A program made the position numbers and the translations under genes. Below are positions 48,260 to 58,555 of a stretch of 64,000 nt of DNA, one piece after another. How positions within the stretch are numbered: position 1 is the stretch's first letter; the number at the start of each line of letters is the position of its first letter. Under the pieces are notes generated by a model. The model saw only the letters and a list, made by a program, of their open reading frames with translations. It was not told the DNA's origin and did no database searches. The DNA is from Daldinia sp. FL1419. Its lineage: Eukaryota > Ascomycota > Sordariomycetes > Xylariales > Hypoxylaceae. Location: positions 32,178 to 96,177 of the forward strand of contig MU623473.1 of NCBI GenBank assembly GCA_025201765.1, read 5' to 3'.

Positions 48260-49837
48260 CTAACCGAGGAAATTTTTGACATTGCCTCCGACATTTTTTA
48301 GGTCTAATAGGAATGTATCGTGTCCGAAGAGACTTTGCTCCTCACTTAGCTCTACGTGCGCTACATTTCTATTGCCAGTGAGACGAATTGCATTGGCAAC
48401 TTCTCTCTGTTGCCAAGCAGGAAATAATATGTCGCTTGCTACACCCATCACTAGAGTCGGTGTGTCCCTCAATGGCGATAAACCTTCAATGAGGTCTTGA
48501 GGGGGGCGGGAGTCGCCTGGTATAGGCAAGCTAGAGTCATCCACGTATGCTCCAGGTTGCTCAGAGTACGGTGAGTCGGGGAGCGTAAGGCTACAGTACC
48601 GATCGTTTGTTTCAGGAGATGATCCAGACTGGATGAGCCTTTCTCGTTCGGCCCGTCGTTGGGTAGCTGCCTGTTGATTTTCAAGGCCTAGGTCAAATAG
48701 ATCCATGGCCTTGCTAACATATAGAAGGCTATTAGGATCGTATGTCAGACAAAACTTTTCGCCCGCATGGTCTAGGTAGGTTTCGATCAAGAAGTCTGGA
48801 CATAACGCTGGCGGTTTTGTCGGATCAGCTCTCCTACGACCGAAACGTTGCTCCCACTCGGGTCCGGATCGATATGTCACTGTGGCGATCTCTCTCGCTA
48901 GTTTCATTCCGGCATGCGGCGGGACTTTGCCGTAGTAAAAACCGCGGTTCCAATTTGGGTCCATCATGAGCACTTGCCGCTGCGTATGGCGCATTGCAAT
49001 ACTATAGGGATGGCTTCGCGCGCAGCCGCTAATAGATACTATGCGGTTCACCCTCGAGGGAAATAATACGCCGGCAGCTAGGGATTGCATTCCTCCCATA
49101 CTGGACCCCACGCTTGCGTATAGTTTTTCAACACCTAGATAGTCCATGAGCCGGAATTGTGCTCTCACCATGTCCTCCATCGTAAGTATTGGAAACCGAG
49201 TAGCATATCTCTGCCCGTCGGCGGGATCAATGCTGCTTGGCCCGGTCGATCCAAAGCAGCCTCCAATGACATTTGTACAGATGACAAAATATTTATCCGT
49301 GTCGAGGCATGAGCCTGGGCCGATAAACTTCTCCCACCACCCAGGCTGGGGGTTGCTTTCGGTCGAATGAGCATGCGACGATGCAGATAAACCTGTATGC
49401 AGTAATATCACATTGGACTTGTCCGAGTCCATTTTCCCCCATGTTTCGTATGCAATATCAAACTCCGGTAATATTCCGCCCCAGTCTAATGATAAGGGAT
49501 CTTCACAACGAAATATTTCGGTGGCCCCGGTGGTGTACGCCGGCTCCGGCCCTGTCGAGAGCGATTTCGCCTCCAGCGTTGCCGATCGCGTTTCTATCGC
49601 ATCGAGGCAAGGGAAAGCCATAGCAGGATTGGAGGCTTCGCCCTGACTTACAGCAGCGCGCTTAGGGGGTAGCGAGTGTAGTGATCGTGTGCCATATTGC
49701 AGATAATGAGTTCTAAGAAATGCTTGTGGTGAAGGCCGAGTTCGGAATGGGATGGTGGGAGTTCGCGTATTGACGACGGGCGGTATAATGGTAGAGACGC
49801 GTCGTAGGTTGGCCGCGCTATAACCTCGGACCCTCAT
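48260..49837 (-). CDS. cysA: CysA-type serine (or homoserine) O-acetyltransferase, mitochondrial
   Basis: Alpha/beta-hydrolase acyltransferase, 525 residues, single exon. In filamentous fungi this MetX-like family includes both homoserine O-acetyltransferase and the serine O-acetyltransferase CysA, which makes O-acetylserine for cysteine synthesis. The first roughly 65 residues are Arg/Ser-rich with almost no acidic residues, a good mitochondrial presequence. The stretch LLHTGLSASSHAHS with WWEKFIGPG and the overall length resemble CysA more than Met2-type enzymes. The nucleophile elbow GSSMGGMQ gives the catalytic Ser, Asp is in ASDILFP and His in FGHDTFL near the C-terminus. An Asp/Glu/Ser-rich insert (NDRYCSLTLPDSPYSEQPG) precedes the last strand. 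Substrate choice between serine and homoserine remains an inference. Confidence 0.9.
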   Translation of the reverse strand: MRVRGYSAANLRRVSTIIPPVVNTRTPTIPFRTRPSPQAFLRTHYLQYGTRSLHSLPPKRAAVSQGEASNPAMAFPCLDAIETRSATLEAKSLSTGPEPAYTTGATEIFRCEDPLSLDWGGILPEFDIAYETWGKMDSDKSNVILLHTGLSASSHAHSTESNPQPGWWEKFIGPGSCLDTDKYFVICTNVIGGCFGSTGPSSIDPADGQRYATRFPILTMEDMVRAQFRLMDYLGVEKLYASVGSSMGGMQSLAAGVLFPSRVNRIVSISGCARSHPYSIAMRHTQRQVLMMDPNWNRGFYYGKVPPHAGMKLAREIATVTYRSGPEWEQRFGRRRADPTKPPALCPDFLIETYLDHAGEKFCLTYDPNSLLYVSKAMDLFDLGLENQQAATQRRAERERLIQSGSSPETNDRYCSLTLPDSPYSEQPGAYVDDSSLPIPGDSRPPQDLIEGLSPLRDTPTLVMGVASDILFPAWQQREVANAIRLTGNRNVAHVELSEEQSLFGHDTFLLDLKNVGGNVKNFLG

Positions 49838-50843
49838 GATGATTCGCTACCCAGGTAAGAGTAATATGGAGGTATGGAAGCCCAAGCATGGACAACTGCT
49901 TCGTTATAGTCTCGAGTTCCATTATTCAAGTTTGAAGAAGTTTAGAGCTTAGCTTTGGTAAAGTGAGCAACTGAGTACATAGGTACTTAGGTACGTATCT
50001 TAGATAACGCACCTTAGGTAAGATAGCCGTTACTTCTAGCACAAAGAGTTCCCCCGCTTTCCCCGAATTTTAAGCTGTCAGCTAGACACCGGGATGGCCC
50101 TGTTACCTCTTAACCGTAAGCGCTAGTTATGACGAGAATAATTTGATGGGAGGTACAGTACGTACTCAATGAACTGATAGGCACCTAGGTATGTATCTAG
50201 GTATATGCTTGATATTGCACAAGCCGTGAAAATCTTATGATGTCAACGAATGGCATACGTAATGTACACGCCTCTGGTGGCATCTATCGTGAAATTGATT
50301 TGTCTGACGTAAGAAGCTTGTGCTACTAAGTGGCAGGATAACCGAATAGGAACGACTCATCTCGATGTGTCTATCATGCATGCGGGGAACTATGCCGCAA
50401 TATATAATATTGGGATGGGCTGTGCGACAGTTATCAAGCAATAACCCAAATTTTTGGAGTGATATAAATAGGATGGCAAAGTTTGCCGACAGCAAACAGG
50501 TACATACCTGTGTATTGAGCCCCTGCTTGCCTCCCTCTTTTCCCAAATTATTATACTGAAAAGTTAAAGCTTTTTTATAAGATTTTGGGCACATGTACCA
50601 GTTGTGATCTACATCCCCTGCTTGTCTTTAGGTACTTTTAAGTACTGAATCTGCCTAGTCTAATTGCCTAGCGTAGGCTAGGTAGGTACCTCCTTGTACC
50701 TATACCGTAGGTAGTGCTTTCCTACCTAAGTAGACTGCAGCAGATCGAAGACAAGTACCGAAAGTCAATACACGTGCAATACCTCTTATTAAAACACTAA
50801 ACCAGCTTTCTTAAACCTTCCCTTCCGAAATTCTTCGACTAAT
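49838..50843. other. Intergenic region between divergent genes
   Basis: Shared upstream space of the acetyltransferase (-) and the conserved protein (+). TACCTAGGTA-type words lie at about 49980-50030, 50180-50200 and 50675-50735. No gene seen. Confidence 0.5.
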
Positions 50844-52048
50844 ATGTTTGATCTTGTCGATATCGCCGTATTCCTTTTGATTTCAATAGTTTTTAGCTCC
50901 CAGCTTCTCAGTACTCGCGATAGAACAAGTATGGATCGAAATACACCCTTCAGAATTAATCCTAGGGGAAGAAGAAGACCTATAATACCAAACCGGCCTC
51001 CGCAACAGGCGCCAATTCTCACAAGCACTTACGAGGTCAGGCCAGAAGATATCATTGAAGTGAAGGAGATATTGGGGAAGACTAGTAATCTACCCCTCGA
51101 ACTCGTTGATATGATATTAAATTGTGCTGAGTATTGGGTCTGTTCCACCACCATTATCCATCGTGCCGACCCCGGGGGTCTGATTTCTATCTTTGGTGCA
51201 CGTCAAGGAGAAAAACAGTTTTTGGTCAGCGAGGCCTCGTGAGAATTTTAATCTCATCTTATTACTCGACTAACATGGTATTATAGCTTCGTACCAAGCC
51301 TCTCGGGCTTTCTAAATGGTCACCTTCTAGTCTAGATCTATGGAGAGTAGAGGCTACGCCTAGACAGCTCGAGAGGGAATACCCTGAGTCTGATTTACAA
51401 AAGCTTGCCGAGGGCCCTTTACCCACGTTAGAGCACCCATTTCGGAAGATAGCTTTCGACATTGAAAGTTGCGATCAGGGCTGGAGTGGCCATCACGACG
51501 ATTATAACACATATCGCAACTCTTATACGTGGTTTGAGGCGGGGCTGGAGCGTTTCGATATGAACAATGAATGTGAGGACTTTAAACCGCGTCAGAGAAG
51601 ATACCTACGTTACTTACTCGATCATATTACAGGTCGTCCGGACTGCCCAGATCGCAAAAACCAGGCTCATACGAACGGTTTGAATATCCCGACATGCGCA
51701 ATACGCCCTCTTTGGCCGCGGGTAGTAAATGACCAAGGAGGGGGTGGTGGTTCGCGGTATGATCATGACATGCTTGCTCACCACGACCACGAGATACAGC
51801 GAAACAGACACGCTGTAAGCGAGTTACAACATCACCATGTCGAATGGTCTTGGGATGATAACATTGATCCGGAATCCGCGGAGGCTGGACGCCTAAATGA
51901 AATTGGTCGTGGATCAGGTACTGGTACTGGAGAATTCGTCAGAAATCTGAAATTTGGTGACATGGTTACCGTTTGGGGCCATGCGAGATTCCCAGGATGG
52001 GAAAACAAAGTCAAGAAGGTTGAGGTCAAAGTTTACTGGACCCTATGA
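50844..52048 (+). CDS. Conserved fungal protein of unknown function, 2 exons
   Basis: Exons are 50844-51224 and 51287-52048 (intron with a GACTAAC branch region), giving 380 residues. The first about 20 residues are hydrophobic (VDIAVFLLISIVFSSQLL) and could be a signal anchor; alternatively translation starts at the later Met before DRNTPFR. The core has LPLELVDMILNCAEYWV, a motif that recalls F-box-like or ankyrin-associated fungal proteins. It then has HPFRKIAFDIESCDQGWSG, YTWFEAGLERF, HHHVEWSWDDNIDP and a C-terminal FVRNLKFGDMVTVWGHARFPGW. I recall this combination (QGW, TWF, VW-RFPGW) from widespread hypothetical Pezizomycotina proteins, but I know of no assigned function. Confidence 0.8.
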
Positions 52049-52562
52049 TTTGGTTTTAGATTCCGAGGTAGAGCTGCCAAGGTGTCTACGCTCAAACATC
52101 ACCTACACGTTCACACGATCCTGTTATATCCTACGTGCGTACCTAACATACTAAAACGGATGAAACATTCGCCTTACGGCTGAACACCTGCCCAATTTAT
52201 TAGTCACTGCCTACGAAAAGCTGAAATACTGGATGTTCTTTACGCTTCCGCGTCCCAACTGTTCCCGATCGGCCCTCATGACCCTATTTTGTCACACAAG
52301 AAGCAAACTTTTGGGTAATTTAGACACTTAACCTGACGTAGATACTTGCTTATACCGACTCAGAATGCAGTCTGACGCATCATATTTCCCATATACCACA
52401 ATAAACCACAATACACTATATTATGATGAAAATCATCCCCCCTATCATTATCGGCTGCGTTATACAAGTGCCCTGACGCCTAGGAATGCCAAACCTCGTA
52501 ATGCAGTCTTACGACAATGTAGGCCACAATGAAATGTGCCGTAAAACAGTATGAATACGCGA
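52049..52562. other. Convergent 3' intergenic space
   Basis: Region between the stop codons of the conserved protein (+) and the acyl-CoA synthetase (-). No feature seen. Confidence 0.5.
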
Positions 52563-54543
52563 TCAAAGACGGACCCTACCACCCTTCAGCTCCTGTAAGT
52601 CCTTGCCCTTGAACGGGACATACACTTTCTCGCCAGGAGGCAGCCAGTACATCGAATCAACTTCTTTGCCCTTTTCTTTCGCCGCTTTCTCAATAGGATC
52701 TAGGTCTATCCCTTCAGCTCTCAGACGCCCCTTCTGAAGCTTCATCGTGCCGGTGTACTCGAGCTCCCTAACAACTCTTAGGAATATTGGAACCGCGTAC
52801 CGCGGCAAGTTCGAAAGACAATGTTCCGCTAGCCCCTTAAGATCCAGACCTGCTCCATTGGCTATATCCTCAGTTTTAATCGATATCCCCTCCGCAGCAA
52901 CGACAGCCGCACACCCAGCTCGTCCGTCTGCATTAGGAACTAGGACGCCGTATACGTTCGCCTCGGCAACTTGTGGGAAAGCGCCCACAACGTCACCGAC
53001 TTCCGTAGTAGATACGTTCTCCGAGTGCCAGCGGAATGTATCACCAAGACGGTCCACAAAAAATAAACGGCCATCTGCATCTAGACGCAGCGCATCGCCC
53101 GTTCTGAACCATACGTCCCCTTTTCTGAATACGTTCGTGGCTAGTCGCTTCTGACCGGCTTGTGGGTTACCGTAGTATACAGGAGTTGCGGTTTTTTCCG
53201 GGTCAATACGATATATCATCTCGCCAGGCTCATTAGTTTTACATCGGATTGCAAAACCGTTGGCTTTTCGCACGATATCCTGCGTATCCGGATCAATGCG
53301 CACGCGGGCATCGATGGCGCCGTTAATCAAGTGCCAGACTGGGCCCCTTATGGAGATTGCGCCGCGCGAGTAGTCATTCCGACTCACATTGCTAAGAAAA
53401 CCTACCCCGTCGGTCGAAGCGTACAACTCGTGGATAACTTCAATACCAAAGCGCTCCCTGAACGTTTCCCATATGTCTGGCCGTAGACCGTTTCCCCATG
53501 CCATCTTGACGTTATTATCGGCGTCGAGAGGGCTGGGCGGGGCGTTTAGTAAATATCTGCATAGCTCGCCCACGTACTGTATAACAGAGGCTTTCGACGC
53601 GCGGACCTCGGGCCAGAACGTCTTGTGTGAGAACTTGCGCGATAGGACTAGGGTAGCTCCCGAATAGATGCACAAGATACAAGCGAGACCTTGGGCGGAG
53701 GTATGGTAGAGCGGTAAGCAGGTGTATAATCTAACACCAGGCTTTACTCCTAACTTACCTCTAGCTTGTTTTAGGACCACGTAACGTCCCCGGCTCATAA
53801 CTGTACCTTTGGGCTTTCCCGTGGTCCCCGATGTGTAGATGAGAGAAGCTAGATCCGTAGGTTTCAGATCTGCGCGGCGTGAAGCGGGAAGCGGCTCTGC
53901 GTCCGCAAGGGCGCTAAGAAACGAAGGGCTGTAGTAGATTGTCTTAGATCCGGCCGAAGCGAGGCCTTCCTCAACCGGAGAAACGAGATGGCTAATATCC
54001 GAGTCCGCAAGCATGTACCGAGCCCCGCTGACCTTGACGCAATGAAGAAGCGATTCGGCCGTCAAGTTGCAATTTATGAAAGCCACGGTAGCACCAATCC
54101 CTTCGAGGGCAAGCCAGAGCAGAAGATACTCAGGGCTATTGCCGCCATTCAGGGCAACCATCTCGCCCTTCTGAACACCCAGATCTTTGAGCAACCAATT
54201 CCCAACCGGCTGCAGGGCGTGGTAAAATTCACGATAAGTCCACTCGCGACCCTCAAATATCAAGAATGTGAGGTCGCCCATGGGAGTGTCGGCACGATCC
54301 TCAAAGGCATGATAAAGGAGCAGCCTGCCTGTCAGAGCTTCCTGAGAGATAAGCTTTGTGAGCATGGCAGCGCGCATTTGATTGCTTCCTTGGGCTAAAT
54401 CACTTGCTATATGGAAACGGGCGTCCATATAGGCTGCGAGGGCAACACTGCCTGCAGCGGCGGCGGCTATAGTTACTAGAATCAATTAGTATTAATCGGG
54501 AGCGATTACACTAAGCATGTTCAAATCTTCGCCTACAAGCCAT
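52563..54543 (-). CDS. FAT1/FATP-type very-long-chain acyl-CoA synthetase and fatty-acid transporter
   Basis: ANL-superfamily adenylating enzyme that activates long or very long fatty acids at membranes and couples uptake to CoA thioesterification. The main exon is 54475-52563. It has no ATG before the hydrophobic N-terminus, so I infer a 7-nt first exon at 54543-54537 (ATG GCT T) joined across a 61-nt intron (54476-54536, with TACTAAT branch site) to give MALTIAAAAAG and 639 residues. A membrane helix is near the start. The AMP-binding P-loop YTSGTTGKPKG is at about residue 220, followed by LPLYHTSA. The FATP/VLACS signature is DRLGDTFRWHSENVSTTEV, with HS where KG is usual. The C-terminal YTGTMKLQKGRLR carries the catalytic Lys. 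Alternatively translation could start at the internal Met of MDARFH. Confidence 0.92.
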
Positions 54544-55358
54544 TTCTTGGATAGTAACACTTAACGATGGCGCTTTTTGCGATCTTATCCAAGGCCAAGA
54601 TGCGTGGTGTTAAAACATGGATCAAGATACCAAGAGTGACTTTGTTCGATACGTAGGTTCTAGTCGGGGCTCTATCAGATGGCTTTTCTCATATTAATTT
54701 ACTAGAAGGGGGATACGACGATATAATAGATGTAAAAGGCTAGGTAGTATATACAGGAAACTCGACTACCTCAGACCAGCCGAGGTAAGTCAATTATATT
54801 CGTGACGTGGAGTGGGTAAGTCTTTGATATAGTAACATATCGGGTTTCGGTAACATGACAAGGGGTTGGATTCCGGAGCATCGTATTGTACATGGGGTGG
54901 AGAATGGAATGGAGAGTGGAATTGAAGCAGCATTATAAAATACCTAAGGTGTATTTCTAGGTTAACTACCTAAGGTTACCTACCTAACCATTAACCGTAA
55001 TTGTCAATGGCTGAATTTCGGATAAGCCTCAGCGTATAAGTACCTACCCAAAGTACATATGAATTATACTGATACCTTAGTGATTGACGTAGGGATATAT
55101 GGTCTCGGATCGATATTCAACTGATCGGTACAAAAGACAAAACATGTTTGCGCAACTTACTTATAGAAGTTTCTGGGTTGACTTGTGCTGTGAAAGCTCT
55201 AAAGAGCTAGCTACACAGAACGTCGTTATCGGTTATCTCATCATTAAGATTAACCGTAGTCTGTTCCACCTAGCGTTACTAACGGAACTTTGCTTATATA
55301 GCGTTGGAACGAGTTGTTTTGTCAACCAATAGTCGTAGTCGACTGCGAGATTTCAAAA
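54544..55358. other. Upstream region of the acyl-CoA synthetase / spacer to tRNA-Met
   Basis: No gene supported. TACCTAGG-type words near 54960-54990 and AT-rich DNA. The first part is the promoter side of the minus-strand synthetase gene. Confidence 0.45.
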
Positions 55359-55430
55359 AGCACCTTGGCGCAGTGGAAGCGCGCCGGGCTCATAACCCGG
55401 AGGTCCTCCGATCGAAACGGAGAGGTGCTA
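55359..55430 (+). tRNA. tRNA-Met (CAU), elongator type
   Basis: A 72-nt cloverleaf. The acceptor stem AGCACCT pairs with AGGTGCT and the discriminator is A. The anticodon stem CCGGG/CCCGG encloses the loop CTCATAA, giving anticodon CAT. The T arm is CTCCG-ATCGAAA-CGGAG. The A-U first pair could hint at an initiator, but the ATCGAAA T-loop and the anticodon stem (CCGGG rather than three G-C pairs ending GGG/CCC) suit the elongator better. A T-rich stretch follows immediately at 55438-55446. Confidence 0.95.
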
Positions 55431-55802
55431 TCTCAATTCTTTTTTTCACATTTACACTCTTTACAGAGCCAGGGGTCGGGGTCCTTTCCTCCCATATTCC
55501 ACTTTCCTTTTCTTTTTTTGAGGGTTCTATCTTTGCGTCATCTGTTCGATTTCATTTCGATTTTCCTTTTATCATGAGGAAATAAAAATTTTCATAAAAA
55601 TCCTCGCACTTAGACTAGCAGGTACCTAATCTAATAAGAGCCAAGCCGTTTGACAAGTGGCGTCATGTGGCTGTGCTAGAGCAAAAAACACGAGGCGCCT
55701 CAAGGCTTATCGTTCCTTTGTATCGCTGCCCGCTGTTGCCTCGATCCTGACAGGTTCTTCTTCTCCTCGACATTCTCTGGAATTGCCTTGGCCATTAAAA
55801 AC
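55431..55802. other. Leader of the asparagine synthetase-like gene
   Basis: CT/T-rich DNA between tRNA-Met and the ATG at 55803. The frame is open back to a TTG only. No separate feature seen. Confidence 0.5.
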
Positions 55803-57686
55803 ATGTGTGGTATCCATGGTGTAGTATCCACGTCCGCTATACAAGACATTTCCCGAGAGTTGAGGAATTTCTTGTCGAATCGTGGACCTGATCACTTCGG
55901 CCAGGTTTGTCGTGAACTTCCCTTTGAAAACGGGGACTCGGTAATCCGCCTCAATCTTACCTCTACCGTACTGGCCTTGCGGGGAGACCATGTTGCAAAG
56001 CAACCTTTGGAATCGCCTGTTACAGGATCGGTTCTATGCTGGAATGGAGAGGCTTGGAGAATTGATGGCCTGCCCATTAGTAGCAAAAATGACGGCGAGA
56101 TTATCTTAGCCAAGCTTGAAGCTGCCGACGCATCTTCGGCTAAGACTCGAGAGTCGCATATCCTCAGCGTTTTGCGCAGCATTGATGGTCCCTTTGCGTT
56201 TTTGTTTTATGATACCCAGGATAAACGCCTCTACTTTGGTCGAGATCGTCTTGGTCGACGATCGCTTCTATCTAGCCAAACCGAAGATGGCGGCTCGATT
56301 TCTTTCTCAAGTGTCGCTGATGTGCCTACCGCCGGTTGGAAAGAAGTCACTGCAGATGGGATTTATTCCTTGAATCTTGCCACACGTCTGGCTATGCCTG
56401 GTGGATTAAAACTTGATACCCATCTTACTAGATACCACTGGGTGACATCTGGAGGGGATAACATGGTAAGTGTTGGTTCGGAGTCCAAAATCACACGTAC
56501 GGTCTTTGCTATAAAATTTACATAACAGGTTTCAAGCATCGGTAACTTCAATATGACGCTGCCACCACCCGACCATAAGTTAGACTTCGGCTGCCCCTCG
56601 GTCGAGCTTCTGAGACACTGGCTATACGAGTCCCTCAAGCTGAGGGTGTTGGATATTCCAGAACCCCCAAATACACTGTCCGACGCCGACGTTCGCGTCG
56701 CAGTACTTTTCTCAGGAGGCCTCGATAGCACCACCCTTGCGAGGCTTGCTCACGACTTGGTCCCTTGGGATCAGGGGATTGATCTAATCAACGTTGCTTT
56801 CGAAAATCCCCGCCAAGTCTCTATAGATAAGACACTGTCACATGTAGATGCAAGGGACATGTACGAGGCGTGTCCTGATAGGAAGACGGGTCGCAAAGCC
56901 TTTGCCGAATTGAAGGCTGTCTGTCCTACGCGACACTGGCGTTTCATTGCGGTTCGTTCTCATGCCATTATGCTTAGGGTTAGATGTCAGGCTGACATAT
57001 CTACCAGGTCAATGTTTCGTTCGAAGAGGCAATGAGTCATAAAGCAAGAGTCGTTTCTCTTATGTACCCGCATAACACCGAGATGGACCTCTCCATTGCT
57101 CTTGCACTTTACTTTTCCGCACGTGGTATAGGCTACGCCTATACAGATAAATGTGAATGGCAACCGGACCCACCAAGCGTAACTTCACCCGCTAGAGTCT
57201 TACTCTCTGGCCTCGGCGCAGACGAGCTCTTTGGAGGCTACTCGCGACACGAGATAGCGTTCAAAGCCGGGGGATACCCGCGACTCCTCGATGAACTAAA
57301 ACTAGATATCAGTCGTATCGGCCAGAGAAACCTAGGCCGTGACGACCGGGCCATGGCACACTGGGGCAAAGAAATCCGCCATCCTTTCCTCGACGAGGAA
57401 CTCGTTAGGTTTACTATCAACACTCCAGTATCGGAGAAATGCGACTTCCAGAACCAGTTCCACCCTGCTGTTATCGACCCTGCCAAACGAGTCTTAAGGC
57501 TTATGGCTGATAAACTCGGCCTACCCGTTATAGCGCGGGAAAAGAAGCGGGCGGTAAGGTGCTATCCCAGCGGCCGACAGACGTGATGCTAACGTTATGC
57601 AGATCCAATTCGGCTCCAGAACGGCAAACATCGAAAGCCGTACCGGCAAGCGTCGGGGCACGGCAGCCATTACGGAACAAGTCTAG
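55803..57686 (+). CDS. Asparagine synthetase domain-containing protein (ASNSD1/YML096W-like), 4 exons
   Basis: Two-domain protein of 571 residues; exons are 55803-56465, 56529-56951, 57008-57553 and 57603-57686, all phase 0. The start MCGIHGVVS places the Ntn-amidase Cys at position 2 as in class II glutamine amidotransferases, followed by SNRGPDHFGQ and CWNGEAW. The C-terminal half is an Asn-synthase PP-loop domain with LFSGGLDSTTLARL and LSGLGADELFGGYSRHE. It ends with KKRA-IQFGSRTANIE, made across the last junction. Layout and spacing resemble ASNSD1 and yeast YML096W rather than canonical Asn synthetase. Those relatives have no firmly established reaction, so enzymatic asparagine formation is not claimed. 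The Cys, PP-loop and Asp/Glu residues are all present. Confidence 0.92.
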
Positions 57687-58555
57687 TCTGACGATGATTC
57701 ATATATGCCTAGGTATATAGGTACCTAATGCGAGAACCAAGTAGAGCTAGATGATTAGAATAACTCTGGTGGTGATGATATTATCAGATACTTCCGAGTC
57801 GGCTTCCCACTTCCCAAGTTCAATATCTCCAACCCTGTGCGTTTCTGTCATCTGCAGTAACCCTAGTTGGGATCTTGTAACATTGGGAGTTTCTAAAAAC
57901 CACCGACAATGACGTCTTAAAGGCATGTCTGAGCTAGAGTTTTCCATCTATTTCTCTCTCTACCCGGAATCTCACTAAGGAATCGGAATACGGGTCCATA
58001 TAGACGAGAGTTATCGCAATACGAGCATATATATCTTGTCGTGTCAGGTTACGGAGCTTATTCTAGTATTGATTACACCTACGTTAGAAGTTCCTTAGCC
58101 ATGGCTATTTTACTGATCACCTTATGGTATTACCAACGCATGCTCTTGCGACCACTCAATCAAAACTAGACACTGGCTAATCAAATGTTTCTAGCAGTCG
58201 GAGTGTCTTGGCGTTGCATGCCATCGTGTTGCGGGCCTGAAGGTCTATAAGAATCAATTAATATATCTAAGAGCTATAAACGATTATTCATTATTCATAT
58301 CCCCCCGGAATAAGGCCGACCATATATTCTCATAAAACTCACTGTATTTTTTCAAGCGAATAAAACCAGCCGTTAGTACTATGCGCTTTTGGCACACCAT
58401 CCGAAGCCCTCATAGTTAACCGCCATATGATTGCAAGAGCAAAGGAATTGAGCCTAGATTGGCGAATAAATGAATAGCAGCAAAAAAATCGATCATATAA
58501 ATACCTCTAATGACTAAGAAAGTCTCGAAAAATTTTCCCACTAGGTCTGAGGCTC
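57687..58555. other. Convergent 3' intergenic space
   Basis: Between the asparagine synthetase-like gene (+) and the PARP gene (-). TACCTAGG word near 57710. A minus frame at 57747-57947 (66 codons) has no recognisable content. No gene supported. Confidence 0.5.
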
